From assembly GCA_905234275.1 (NCBI GenBank), contig CAJOHD010000001.1, positions 454,524 through 518,523 of the forward strand: a stretch of 64,000 nucleotides of DNA, in the 5' to 3' direction. The position numbers were made by a program, and so were the translations under genes. The notes beneath the pieces were generated by a model. It was not told the DNA's origin and did not search any database. It saw only the letters and a program-made list of their open reading frames with translations. This DNA comes from an uncultured Bacteroidales bacterium. Its GTDB lineage: Bacteria > Bacteroidota > Bacteroidia > Bacteroidales > F082. Shown one piece after another: positions 40,230 through 48,260 of this stretch (its first letter is position 1; every line of letters starts with the position of its first letter).

Positions 40230-41606
40230 ATGGAAAAGATCATTATGTATCCTGGTGAAGTAAGAAAAGATACTGTGAATTATAAAGATATTCAAGCTCA
40301 ATACATTACAGCCGTTGAGCGTAATGTTTTGGTGCTGGGTTCTGGTGGCCGTGAGCACGCTCTCGCTTGGAAAATAGCTCAAAGTGAAAGAGTGTCAAAG
40401 GTTTACATCGCACCGGGAAACGCAGGAACAGCGTCAGTCGGCATTAATTTAGCAATAAATATCTCTAATTTTCAAGAGGTTAAAGATGTCGTTTTGAAAA
40501 ACAGAATCGACCTTGTCGTCGTTGGTCCGGAACAGCCATTGGTAGACGGCATCGTAGATTTCTTCAAGAATGACAACGATTTGAAAGATATAAAAATCAT
40601 CGGACCTGATAAGAAAGGCGCACAGCTCGAAGGCTCCAAGGCTTTCGCCAAGAATTTCATGGAGAAAAACGGCATCCCGACAGCGAAATGCTTTACCGTG
40701 ACAGCCGAAAACCTCAACGAAGGCTTGAAATATCTCGAAACGCTCGAGGCACCATACGTTCTCAAAGCTGATGGTCTCGCTGCTGGTAAAGGCGTGCTGA
40801 TACTCAACGACTTAAATGAAGCCAAGTCTGAATTGAAAGAGATGCTTTCAGGCAAGTTCGGCTCAGCTTCCGCTAAGGTTGTCATCGAGCAGTTCCTCAA
40901 AGGTATCGAGGTCTCGATGTTTGTCTTGACCGATGGCGAAAACTACGTCATCCTGCCGGAAGCCAAGGATTACAAGCGCATCGGCGATGGTGACACTGGT
41001 CTTAACACTGGCGGTATGGGTGCTGTTTCTCCAGTTCCTTTCGTCACACCTGAGTTCGTCGCAAAAGTCGAGAATCGCATCATAAAACCTACCATTTCAG
41101 GTCTGAAAAAAGAGAAAATCGACTACAAAGGCTTCGTTTTCCTGGGCTTGATGAACTGCGGCGGCGATCCTTACGTCATCGAATACAACGTCCGCATGGG
41201 CGACCCTGAGACAGAAGGCGTGATGACTAGAATTGACTCGGATTTTGCAGAGTTGCTCGACAAATGTGCTCAAGGCAAGCTCAATGAGGCTCATTATCAG
41301 GCAAGCCCAGAGACTTCAGTCACTGTGATGCTCGTATCTGGCGGATATCCTGAGGCTTACAAGAAAGGAATGAAGATTACCGGACTTGAGGATGTCTGCC
41401 CATGCTGCATCGTGGCTCATGCCGGCACGAAACTCGATGGTAATGATATAGTTACGTCAGGCGGCCGTGTCATCGCAGTGACTGCACATGGCAAGAACAT
41501 CGAAGAGGCGAGGGAGAAAGCTTATCATAGCGCCAAAATGATAAAATTCGAAGGCAAGAACTTCCGTCACGATATAGGCGTGGATTTGATGAATTATCAT
41601 GCTTAA
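40230..41606 (+). CDS. purD: Phosphoribosylamine-glycine ligase, 458 aa
   Basis: PurD joins phosphoribosylamine and glycine with ATP in purine synthesis. The ATP-grasp fold is complete: NVLVLGSGGREHALAWKIAQS, APGNAGT, FAKNFMEKNGIPTAKC, PYVLKADGLAAGKGV, MGAVSPVPFVTPEF and YNVRMGDPETEGVM. The family normally starts at MKVLVLGSGGREHA; here about 31 extra residues (MEKIIMYPGEVRKDTVNYKDI...) precede it in frame from the ATG at 40230. No good start codon is visible nearer the motif, so the extension may be real. The next gene overlaps by 8 bases. Confidence 0.95.
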   Translation: MEKIIMYPGEVRKDTVNYKDIQAQYITAVERNVLVLGSGGREHALAWKIAQSERVSKVYIAPGNAGTASVGINLAINISNFQEVKDVVLKNRIDLVVVGPEQPLVDGIVDFFKNDNDLKDIKIIGPDKKGAQLEGSKAFAKNFMEKNGIPTAKCFTVTAENLNEGLKYLETLEAPYVLKADGLAAGKGVLILNDLNEAKSELKEMLSGKFGSASAKVVIEQFLKGIEVSMFVLTDGENYVILPEAKDYKRIGDGDTGLNTGGMGAVSPVPFVTPEFVAKVENRIIKPTISGLKKEKIDYKGFVFLGLMNCGGDPYVIEYNVRMGDPETEGVMTRIDSDFAELLDKCAQGKLNEAHYQASPETSVTVMLVSGGYPEAYKKGMKITGLEDVCPCCIVAHAGTKLDGNDIVTSGGRVIAVTAHGKNIEEAREKAYHSAKMIKFEGKNFRHDIGVDLMNYHA

Positions 41607-42591
41607 GTTTTTCAAACACAGTTACATAGCGCAAGCTGTCGTGATAGTGCTGCTGATAGCAGTGCTGTGGATTCCTGCGTTCCTGACCCAGTCGAACAAC
41701 CAGGCCTATGAATATCCGACAACTCCGATGTATGATTTTCTGTTGAGTCTGATGGGTAACTCCAACATAGCAATGACAGTCTTTGTTATGTTGCTGTTTG
41801 GCTCGTGTGTGTTCCTTTTTAATTCGATGATGACCGTCGACAACTTGGTCACTCGATACAGCAGTATTTTCTCATTTATGATGGTGTTGTGCATGTGCTG
41901 TGTGCCAATAACCAACGAATATTATCCGTTTCTGATAGCGCTGCCGTTAATGGTGATGGCTCAGCAGACCGTCTTTCTTATCTATAACGTTGAAAAACCT
42001 GAGCGATACTTGATGAATACAGGTATTTTTATCGCTGTCGGTTCGATGTTTTATATTCCTGCCATCTTGATGATACTGTGGGTTTTATTTGCTTTGATAG
42101 TGCATGGCGTCAGAGATATGAGGCTGTATATAATTCCAATTTTAGGACTTGTAACCCCATATTTTCTTATGACAACCATAATCTATATCTCAGGTAATTC
42201 GCTTGAATTCATCAATGATTATACCGATGCGTTTACCAGCATGAGTTTGACGAAACTTGATATCACAACGATGGAGAAAGCGGTTTTGTTGGTTATGGTT
42301 TTGCTTTCGGCACTCTCGATTCTTAAGATTTGGTCAAGTAATGTTAATAATCTCGTCAGTACAAGACATAGGAAGAGGGTTATGCTGGTGCTGTTTATCT
42401 TAAGTTTTTTGATGCTTTTTATGCAAAATCCAGTGATGAGCAACGGTTATTTTTTCATGATGGTGGCGATATTTATGTCTATGGCTTTATGCTATGTGAA
42501 AAAGACCAAACTCATTGATATTGCTTTGGTTGTGATGATGATTGCCGTCATTGTGAACCAATATTTGCCGTTATTTGGGATAAAAATATGA
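41599..42591 (+). CDS. DUF6427-type multi-pass membrane protein, 330 aa
   Basis: I count eight to ten hydrophobic segments spread over the whole length, starting [20 protein letters not shown]. The loops are short; [18 protein letters not shown] near residue 40 and [25 protein letters not shown] near residue 130 are typical of the Bacteroidota DUF6427 family. Function is unknown. It overlaps purD by 8 bases and the RNase HII gene by 4 bases (ATGA), so it is translated within a purD-rnhB operon. Confidence 0.75.
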   Translation: MLKFFKHSYIAQAVVIVLLIAVLWIPAFLTQSNNQAYEYPTTPMYDFLLSLMGNSNIAMTVFVMLLFGSCVFLFNSMMTVDNLVTRYSSIFSFMMVLCMCCVPITNEYYPFLIALPLMVMAQQTVFLIYNVEKPERYLMNTGIFIAVGSMFYIPAILMILWVLFALIVHGVRDMRLYIIPILGLVTPYFLMTTIIYISGNSLEFINDYTDAFTSMSLTKLDITTMEKAVLLVMVLLSALSILKIWSSNVNNLVSTRHRKRVMLVLFILSFLMLFMQNPVMSNGYFFMMVAIFMSMALCYVKKTKLIDIALVVMMIAVIVNQYLPLFGIKI

Positions 42592-43184
42592 ATCTGAAGC
42601 CATTTTTCACCGAAAATCTCATCGAAGCTGGCTGTGATGAAGCCGGTCGAGGATGTATTGCGGGTCCTGTTGTGGCGGCTGCTGTCATTCTGCCACGTGG
42701 AATGGATTTCCCGGAATTCGATGATTCAAAAAAACTTACTGAAAAACAGCGTGAGAAGTTGAGAGTCAAGGTGTTGGAGAATGCTGCGGCGTATGGCGTG
42801 GGTATCGTTTCGGCAGAGGAAATCGATGAGATTAATATCCTTAACGCCTCGTTTTTGGCGATGCATCGCGCTATCGACCAGCTGAAAATCCGTCCAGAAC
42901 TGCTGCTGATAGATGGCAATCGTTTCAACAAATATCATGACCTGAAACATCAGTGCATTGTTGGCGGTGATGCTAAATATCAGTCTATTGCAGCGGCTTC
43001 CATTTTGGCAAAGACGACTCGTGACCATATCATGGAAGAGCTTGATACTCAATATCCTGCGTATAATTGGAAACAGAATAAGGGCTATCCGACTATTGAA
43101 CATAAAAACGCTGTGGCTGAGCACGGAATGTCGCCATATCATCGCAAAACGTTCAATATGTCGATTCAGTTGAAATTATTTTAA
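42588..43184 (+). CDS. rnhB: Ribonuclease HII, 198 aa
   Basis: RNase HII cuts RNA in RNA-DNA hybrids and starts removal of misincorporated ribonucleotides. The signature [15 protein letters not shown] supplies Asp17 and Glu18, LLLIDGNRF supplies Asp109, and [22 protein letters not shown] supplies Asp128, completing the metal site. The length is standard. It is the third gene of the purD operon by a 4-base overlap. Confidence 0.96.
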   Translation: MNLKPFFTENLIEAGCDEAGRGCIAGPVVAAAVILPRGMDFPEFDDSKKLTEKQREKLRVKVLENAAAYGVGIVSAEEIDEINILNASFLAMHRAIDQLKIRPELLLIDGNRFNKYHDLKHQCIVGGDAKYQSIAAASILAKTTRDHIMEELDTQYPAYNWKQNKGYPTIEHKNAVAEHGMSPYHRKTFNMSIQLKLF

Positions 43185-43235
43185 AAAATATAAAACAAAC
43201 TGCGACCTTTCACGTTCTATTAAAAAACGAATATT

Positions 43236-44792
43236 ATGGCAAATACAAGAATTCTTTGGGCTGACGATGAGATTGAACTTCTCAGGCCGCATATAATGTT
43301 TCTGGAACAGAAAGGTTACGACGTCGAGACCGCCAACAACGGCAGTGACGCTGTGGAGATGGTGCGCAACGGGCATTTTGATATTGTTTTTCTTGATGAG
43401 CAAATGCCGGGAATTTCTGGCGTTGAGGCGCTTGAGAAGATAAAAGCTGAGTTTCCGAACCTTCCTGTCGTGATGATCACGAAGAGCGAGGAGGAGCGCA
43501 TCATGGAGGACGCCATCGGTAGCAATATTGCGGATTACCTGATAAAACCGGTCAATCCGAACCAGATTTTGCTTTCGCTGAAGCGTAATCTCGAAAATAA
43601 AAAACTCGTTGACGAGAAGTCGACATCGATGTATCAGCAAGAGTTCCGCAAGATCGGAATGGACCTGAACAATAACCTCGATTACAACGAGTGGATCGGT
43701 TTATACAAAAACTTGACACGCTGGGAAATAGAGCTTCAGAAATCAACTGACGAGGGCATTAAAGAGGTGCTTTTCATGCAGAAAAACGAGGCAAACACAC
43801 AGTTTTCGCGCTATGTGGAGAAAAACTACTGCGACTGGGTGTCGGGCAAGGCTGTCAACAAGCCGACGATGTCGCATACAGTGATGAAAGACAAGGTGTT
43901 TACTCGTCTTGAAAATAACGATAAACCGTTGTTTTTCATACTGATAGACAACCTGCGCTACGACCAGTGGAAAGCGATTCAACCGCTCGTGGAGAACTAT
44001 TTCCGCGTCGCTGACGATGATATTTATTACAGCATCTTGCCGACGACAACGCAATATGCTCGTAACTCCATCTTCGCAGGTTTGATGCCGCTTGAGATCC
44101 GCCGTCATTACCCGAAATACTGGGTCGACGAGGAGGATGAAGGCACGAAAAACCAGTTTGAGGGCGAGCTTTTGGGCGAGCAGCTCCGTCGTTATGGCAA
44201 GAATATCAAATATTCTTACAACAAGGTGCTGAATCTGGCGGCGGGCAAGAAGCTCTACGACCAGATGAACAACCTGATGCAGAATAAGTTAAACGTCATA
44301 GTGTATAACTTCGTCGACATGCTTTCGCACGCCCGCACTGAGATGGAGATCATCCGTGAGCTCGCCGACGACGAGGTGGCATACCGCTCGCTGATGCTGT
44401 CGTGGTTTGAGCATTCGTCGCTGTTCGACATGATGAAATTCATAGCAAACAAAGGCTGTGACGCTGTCGTGACCACCGACCATGGCTCTGTCTGGGTGAA
44501 GAATCCGGTGAAGATATTGGGTGACAAGGCTGTGAACACAAATTTGAGATATAAGTATGGTAAATCGTTGAATTACAATGCGAAAGAGGTGTTTGAGGTG
44601 AAAGATCCGGAGAAGATTTTCCTGCCTCGCATCAACGTGTCGACCTCATACGTCTTCGCGCGTGCCAATGATTTCTTCGCATATCCGAATAACTATAACT
44701 ATTACGTAAATTATTACAGGAACACGTTCCAGCATGGCGGCATTTCCATGAATGAAATGATGATTCCTGTCGCATATTTGAAAGCAAAATGA
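43236..44792 (+). CDS. porX: PorX-type response regulator with PglZ domain, 518 aa
   Basis: PorX controls expression of type IX secretion components and is specific to Bacteroidota. The receiver domain (about residues 1-120) has the acidic pair Asp10/Asp11, phospho-acceptor Asp54 (IVFLDEQMPG), Thr82 and Lys104 (DYLIKPVNP). The C-terminal half is an alkaline-phosphatase-like PglZ domain: FFILIDNLRYDQW, ILPTTTQYARNSIFAGLMP and AVVTTDHGSVWVK contribute the metal-binding residues. In studied PorX proteins this domain acts on cyclic oligonucleotides; that is family knowledge. Its presence implies a T9SS elsewhere in the genome. tsaE follows with a 4-base overlap. Confidence 0.94.
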   Translation: MANTRILWADDEIELLRPHIMFLEQKGYDVETANNGSDAVEMVRNGHFDIVFLDEQMPGISGVEALEKIKAEFPNLPVVMITKSEEERIMEDAIGSNIADYLIKPVNPNQILLSLKRNLENKKLVDEKSTSMYQQEFRKIGMDLNNNLDYNEWIGLYKNLTRWEIELQKSTDEGIKEVLFMQKNEANTQFSRYVEKNYCDWVSGKAVNKPTMSHTVMKDKVFTRLENNDKPLFFILIDNLRYDQWKAIQPLVENYFRVADDDIYYSILPTTTQYARNSIFAGLMPLEIRRHYPKYWVDEEDEGTKNQFEGELLGEQLRRYGKNIKYSYNKVLNLAAGKKLYDQMNNLMQNKLNVIVYNFVDMLSHARTEMEIIRELADDEVAYRSLMLSWFEHSSLFDMMKFIANKGCDAVVTTDHGSVWVKNPVKILGDKAVNTNLRYKYGKSLNYNAKEVFEVKDPEKIFLPRINVSTSYVFARANDFFAYPNNYNYYVNYYRNTFQHGGISMNEMMIPVAYLKAK

Positions 44793-45220
44793 TAGCAAAA
44801 TCGTTCATAATCAACAGTGTAGACGAGCTCTCACAGGTTTCAGACCTCCTGATTTCCTGGCGCGAGGAATCGAATATCATCGCTTTTTACGGTCCGATGG
44901 GGGCTGGCAAGACAACTTTGATCAAAAATCTGTGCCATAAACTTGGGGTGACAGACGAGGTCAACAGTCCGACCTTTGCTCTTGTTAATGAATATCCTAC
45001 GCCGATTGAAGGCTCGATTTTCCACTTCGATTTTTACAGAATCAAGAAGTTGGAGGAGGTCTATGACATTGGTTATGAGGACTATTTCTACAGCGGACGA
45101 CTCTGCCTCTTGGAATGGCCCGAGCTCATTGACCCGCTGATGCCAGAACATTTCATCAAGGTTGAAATCGCTCTGGGAGATACGGATAACGCTAGAAAAA
45201 TCAAATGCACAATTGTTTAG
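44789..45220 (+). CDS. tsaE: tRNA threonylcarbamoyladenosine synthesis ATPase TsaE, 143 aa
   Basis: TsaE is the ATPase partner of TsaD and TsaB in making t6A37 on ANN-decoding tRNAs. Walker A is GPMGAGKTTLIKNLC (about residues 35-49). SPTFALVNEYP and FHFDFYRIKKLEEVYDIGYEDYFYSGRLCLLEWPE are the family's conserved blocks, the latter including the Walker B region and the W-P-E motif. It overlaps porX by 4 bases. A repeat element separates it from aroB. Confidence 0.95.
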   Translation: MIAKSFIINSVDELSQVSDLLISWREESNIIAFYGPMGAGKTTLIKNLCHKLGVTDEVNSPTFALVNEYPTPIEGSIFHFDFYRIKKLEEVYDIGYEDYFYSGRLCLLEWPELIDPLMPEHFIKVEIALGDTDNARKIKCTIV

Positions 45221-45222
45221 CC

Positions 45223-45272
45223 GTCATTTCGAGCGAAACGTAACGTAGTGAAGTGTAGTCGAGAAATCCTCC
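45223..45272. repeat. GTCATTTCGA-family repeat between tsaE and aroB
   Basis: GTCATTTCGAGCGAAACG at 45223 is followed by GTAGTCGAGAAATCCTCC up to 45272. It starts 3 bases after the tsaE stop codon, in the same orientation relative to the upstream gene as the idi and kce copies. Confidence 0.75.
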
Positions 45273-45296
45273 ATCAGTAAAAGCATTGTATTATAG

Positions 45297-46328
45297 ATGA
45301 TTCTTTATAAAAACGATATCGAAAAACTAAAAACTCTCATTGCTTCTCACACCAAAACTTTTCTTCTTTTGGATGAGAACACCGAGAAGTTTAGTCTTCA
45401 ATATTTCAATAGTATTGAATTATTAAAATCAAATACTAAAATAGTTATCCCTTCGGGCGAACAGCATAAAAACATTGAAACCGTTCAGCTTATTTGGTCG
45501 AAACTTGTTGAGAATCATGCTGATAGAAAAGCCTTGCTGATTAATGTCGGTGGTGGTATGGTGACTGATATTGGTGGTTTTGCTGCTTCATGTTATCAGC
45601 GCGGAATTGATTTTATCAATATCCCGACAACGCTGCTGGGTATGATTGACGCTGCCGTTGGAGGCAAGACAGGCATTGATTTTCAGGGATTTAAGAACCA
45701 AATCGGAGTATTTTCACAGCCATTGGCGGTCGTAGTTTTGTTTGAGTTTCTGGAGTCTTTGCCAAAAAGAGAGCTGTTGTCAGGTCTTGCTGAAATTATC
45801 AAATACGGTTTCATCGTTGACAAATTTTTCCTTGATGCGAAGCTGCCTCTGAATCATGATTTTGTTGTGAAATCTATTGAGGTCAAGGATGAGATCACTC
45901 GTAATGACACGACAGAGCAGGGACGACGCAAGATTTTGAACTTCGGTCACACTATCGGTCATGCTCTTGAGACTTATCTCATTGATCATCATAAAGAGAT
46001 TCGTCATGGAGAAGGGGTGGCGCTTGGCATGTTTTCTGCTTTGTATCTTTCTGAAAAATATTGTAGTTTAAATCATGATATAACTTTATATTATAAAGAT
46101 TTATATGCTAAAAATTTCAATAGATTTGATTTAAATGATATTCCAATTGAAAATCTGGTTGAAATTATGCGTCATGACAAGAAAAATGAAGGCGGGGATA
46201 TCAGGTTTGTGCTGATTAAAGACATCGGGAAACCTGTTTATGATGTCGTTGTGAAGCCTCAGGATATTATTGATTCGATAACTTATCTCATTGATTATCT
46301 GAAAGATGCGCATTACTGGGATAAATAA
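45297..46328 (+). CDS. aroB: 3-dehydroquinate synthase, 343 aa
   Basis: AroB converts DAHP to 3-dehydroquinate, the second shikimate-pathway step, using NAD+ and a divalent metal. Characteristic blocks: VIPSGEQHKNIETVQLIW, NVGGGMVTDIGGFAASCYQRGI with IPTTLLGMIDAAVGGKTGIDF, and metal ligands in LSGLAEIIKYGF, NFGHTIGHALET and RHGEGVALGM. The length is typical. aroA starts 23 bases before its end, so the two shikimate genes are translationally coupled. Confidence 0.95.
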   Translation: MILYKNDIEKLKTLIASHTKTFLLLDENTEKFSLQYFNSIELLKSNTKIVIPSGEQHKNIETVQLIWSKLVENHADRKALLINVGGGMVTDIGGFAASCYQRGIDFINIPTTLLGMIDAAVGGKTGIDFQGFKNQIGVFSQPLAVVVLFEFLESLPKRELLSGLAEIIKYGFIVDKFFLDAKLPLNHDFVVKSIEVKDEITRNDTTEQGRRKILNFGHTIGHALETYLIDHHKEIRHGEGVALGMFSALYLSEKYCSLNHDITLYYKDLYAKNFNRFDLNDIPIENLVEIMRHDKKNEGGDIRFVLIKDIGKPVYDVVVKPQDIIDSITYLIDYLKDAHYWDK

Positions 46329-47553
46329 AACATTTGATGTCGACGTCAATCTTGTAGGCAGTAAGAGCGAGAGCAACCGCGTTCTGATGATTGGATATTA
46401 TGGAGGTTTCATGCCTCGCGTGAAGAATCTCTCAACCTCTGATGACACAGCTTTATTGAAAAATATCATTGCTAGTTTATCTTACCCTCATTATCCCTCT
46501 TATCCTTATTATCCTAAAGAAATAGATTGTGCTAACGCCGGCACTGTCCTGCGTTTTATCCTAACAGCGCTTGCATTTCGTGAAGGTGATTACCTTCTCA
46601 CCGGTTCCGACCGAATGCAACAGCGTCCAGTTGGTGACCTCGTTGATGCGTTGCGCACAATGGGTGCTGATATTGAATACATGGGGCAGGAGGGATTTCC
46701 TCCCTTGCGCATCCATGGTTCTGTAGGGACAGAACGCGTATGTCCGCCGATAATTTACATCGACATTTCACGCAGTTCACAATTTGCATCGTCGGTTTTA
46801 TTGGCATTGCCTGTTTTTCAGACGTTTCAGGAAACGTCTCTACATTTAGATGGCGATTTGTCATCTTTGCCTTACGTTGACATGACCATCGATGTGATGC
46901 AGAAATTTGGCATTGATGTGCATCGTGATGGTCGTGATGTTTTTGTAAAACCATCTGATTATCAAGATGTTGAATATACTGTTGAATCAGATTGGACATG
47001 CGCCTCGTATTGGTATGAAATCGTCGCTTTCAGTGAAAACGGATGTGCCAGATTGCGTAATTTGAGGCTGGATTCCAAACAAGGTGACGCTGTCGTCGCA
47101 AAATGGTTTGAAGATTTTGGTGTGAAAACCGTTCAAGATGGCAATGATATTATTATTGAAAAAAATAATTCAATAATTAAAAAACAATTATCATTTGATT
47201 TTATCGACAATCCGGATTTGTATCCTACCATCGCCGCCACCTGTGCCGGGCTCGGGGTAGAAGGCAGGTTCACCGGATTGCGCAATCTCGTTCACAAGGA
47301 ATCGGATCGGGTGGCGGCGATGGTTTCAGAGTTGTCAAAGGTTGGAACAGACCGCATCTGTCCGCAAAATGGCGTCTGTCCGCCAGTTTTCGATTCCCAC
47401 AACGACCACCGCATCGCTATGGCGTTGGCACCGCTTGCAATGAAAATCGGCGCCATTGAAATCAATAACGCCGAAGTTGTTTCTAAATCGTACCCGAATT
47501 TCTGGAAGGAGATAAACTATTCCCATCCTGATGTCAGCACATCAACAATATGA
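46306..47553 (+). CDS. aroA: 3-phosphoshikimate 1-carboxyvinyltransferase, 415 aa
   Basis: AroA transfers the enolpyruvyl group of PEP to shikimate 3-phosphate. Visible blocks: VGSKSESNRVLMI, DCANAGTVLRFILTALA, GSDRMQQRPVGDLVDALR, SSQFASSVLLALP and SHNDHRIAMALAPLA. Several surface loops are unusual. Residues about 60-70 (YPHYPSYPYYP) come from a short tandem repeat. GTERVCPP and GTDRICP occur twice from similar DNA. Residues 172-180 (QTFQETSLH) are encoded by a palindrome like those at 8873 and 13084. The catalytic core seems intact, so the enzyme is probably active. The 3' end overlaps the convergent gene by 37 bases. Confidence 0.92.
   Translation: MRITGINKTFDVDVNLVGSKSESNRVLMIGYYGGFMPRVKNLSTSDDTALLKNIIASLSYPHYPSYPYYPKEIDCANAGTVLRFILTALAFREGDYLLTGSDRMQQRPVGDLVDALRTMGADIEYMGQEGFPPLRIHGSVGTERVCPPIIYIDISRSSQFASSVLLALPVFQTFQETSLHLDGDLSSLPYVDMTIDVMQKFGIDVHRDGRDVFVKPSDYQDVEYTVESDWTCASYWYEIVAFSENGCARLRNLRLDSKQGDAVVAKWFEDFGVKTVQDGNDIIIEKNNSIIKKQLSFDFIDNPDLYPTIAATCAGLGVEGRFTGLRNLVHKESDRVAAMVSELSKVGTDRICPQNGVCPPVFDSHNDHRIAMALAPLAMKIGAIEINNAEVVSKSYPNFWKEINYSHPDVSTSTI
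46820..46843. repeat. Palindrome of the GAGACG...CGTCTC family inside aroA
   Basis: AGACGTTTC, two central bases (AG), then GAAACGTCT (46820-46839), continuing CTACA. The right arm matches the CGTCTCTACA end of the palindromes at 8873 and 13084; the left flank has decayed. It is read in the same phase as in the fucosidase gene. Confidence 0.7.
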
Positions 47554-48242
47554 ATAACCTCGATAGGCAAGCCCTGTTTCTTCGCATAGGCATTGAGGTG
47601 CATCAGACATGATGCATCGTTGGTAATCAGATATTCAGCACCTGATTCGATGGCGTCCTTCAGCTTCTGGTCGGCCATTGATGATGAAATGGTCTCGTGT
47701 TGCACTGCAAAGAGTCCTTTCCCCATGCCGCAGCAAATCTCAGGATGTTTCAAATCGACTAATTCAAGTCCGTTGACCTTAGAAAGCAGCTGTCGTGCCT
47801 CGTTTTTCAGACCTAACTCGCGTAAAGCGGAACATGAGTCGAGGTATGCGCATTTGTGACGGAAGACAGCCTCGAAATAGTCTTTATGTAATTGATTTAC
47901 AAGGAAATCGGTGATTTCGAAGATGTTTGCCACAAGCCTCTTGTGCTCCAAGTGCAGGCTGGTGTTGTAGAAGAGCTCTTTGTATCTCGTCTTGATGAAT
48001 CCCACGCACGAAGCGCTGATGCCGACGATAGGACGGTTGTTTGGAAAGTCGGGCAAAAACTTCTCGCCGAGTGTCTTCGACTCCTCGACGTAGCCGCTGT
48101 TGAACGCGAACTTGCCGCAACATGTCTGCTCGGGGTTGTATTCCACCTCAACGCCTGCCGCCTTGAGCAGTTTTATGGTATTCATCGCCGTCATCGGATA
48201 AAACTGGTCGATGACGCAAGATACAAAGAGATCTACTGTCAT
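47517..48242 (-). CDS. CCG-domain (LutA/YkgE-like) Fe-S or heterodisulfide-type protein, 241 aa
   Basis: Two cysteine-rich CCG domains are present: TCCGKFAFNSGYVEE near residue 43 and ICCGMGKGLFAVQHE near residue 172, with upstream cysteines in FVSCVIDQFYP and YLDSCSALRELG. This is the pattern of LutA/YkgE, a subunit of L-lactate utilisation complexes, and of similar heterodisulfide reductase-related redox proteins. The usual partner genes lutB and lutC are not adjacent, so the electron partner is unknown. The ATG at 48242 is preferred to an upstream TTG. It lies 18 bases downstream of the M3 peptidase gene. Confidence 0.85.
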   Translation of the reverse strand: MTVDLFVSCVIDQFYPMTAMNTIKLLKAAGVEVEYNPEQTCCGKFAFNSGYVEESKTLGEKFLPDFPNNRPIVGISASCVGFIKTRYKELFYNTSLHLEHKRLVANIFEITDFLVNQLHKDYFEAVFRHKCAYLDSCSALRELGLKNEARQLLSKVNGLELVDLKHPEICCGMGKGLFAVQHETISSSMADQKLKDAIESGAEYLITNDASCLMHLNAYAKKQGLPIEVIHIVDVLTSGWE

Positions 48243-48260
48243 GATTGTCAATGATTTATG

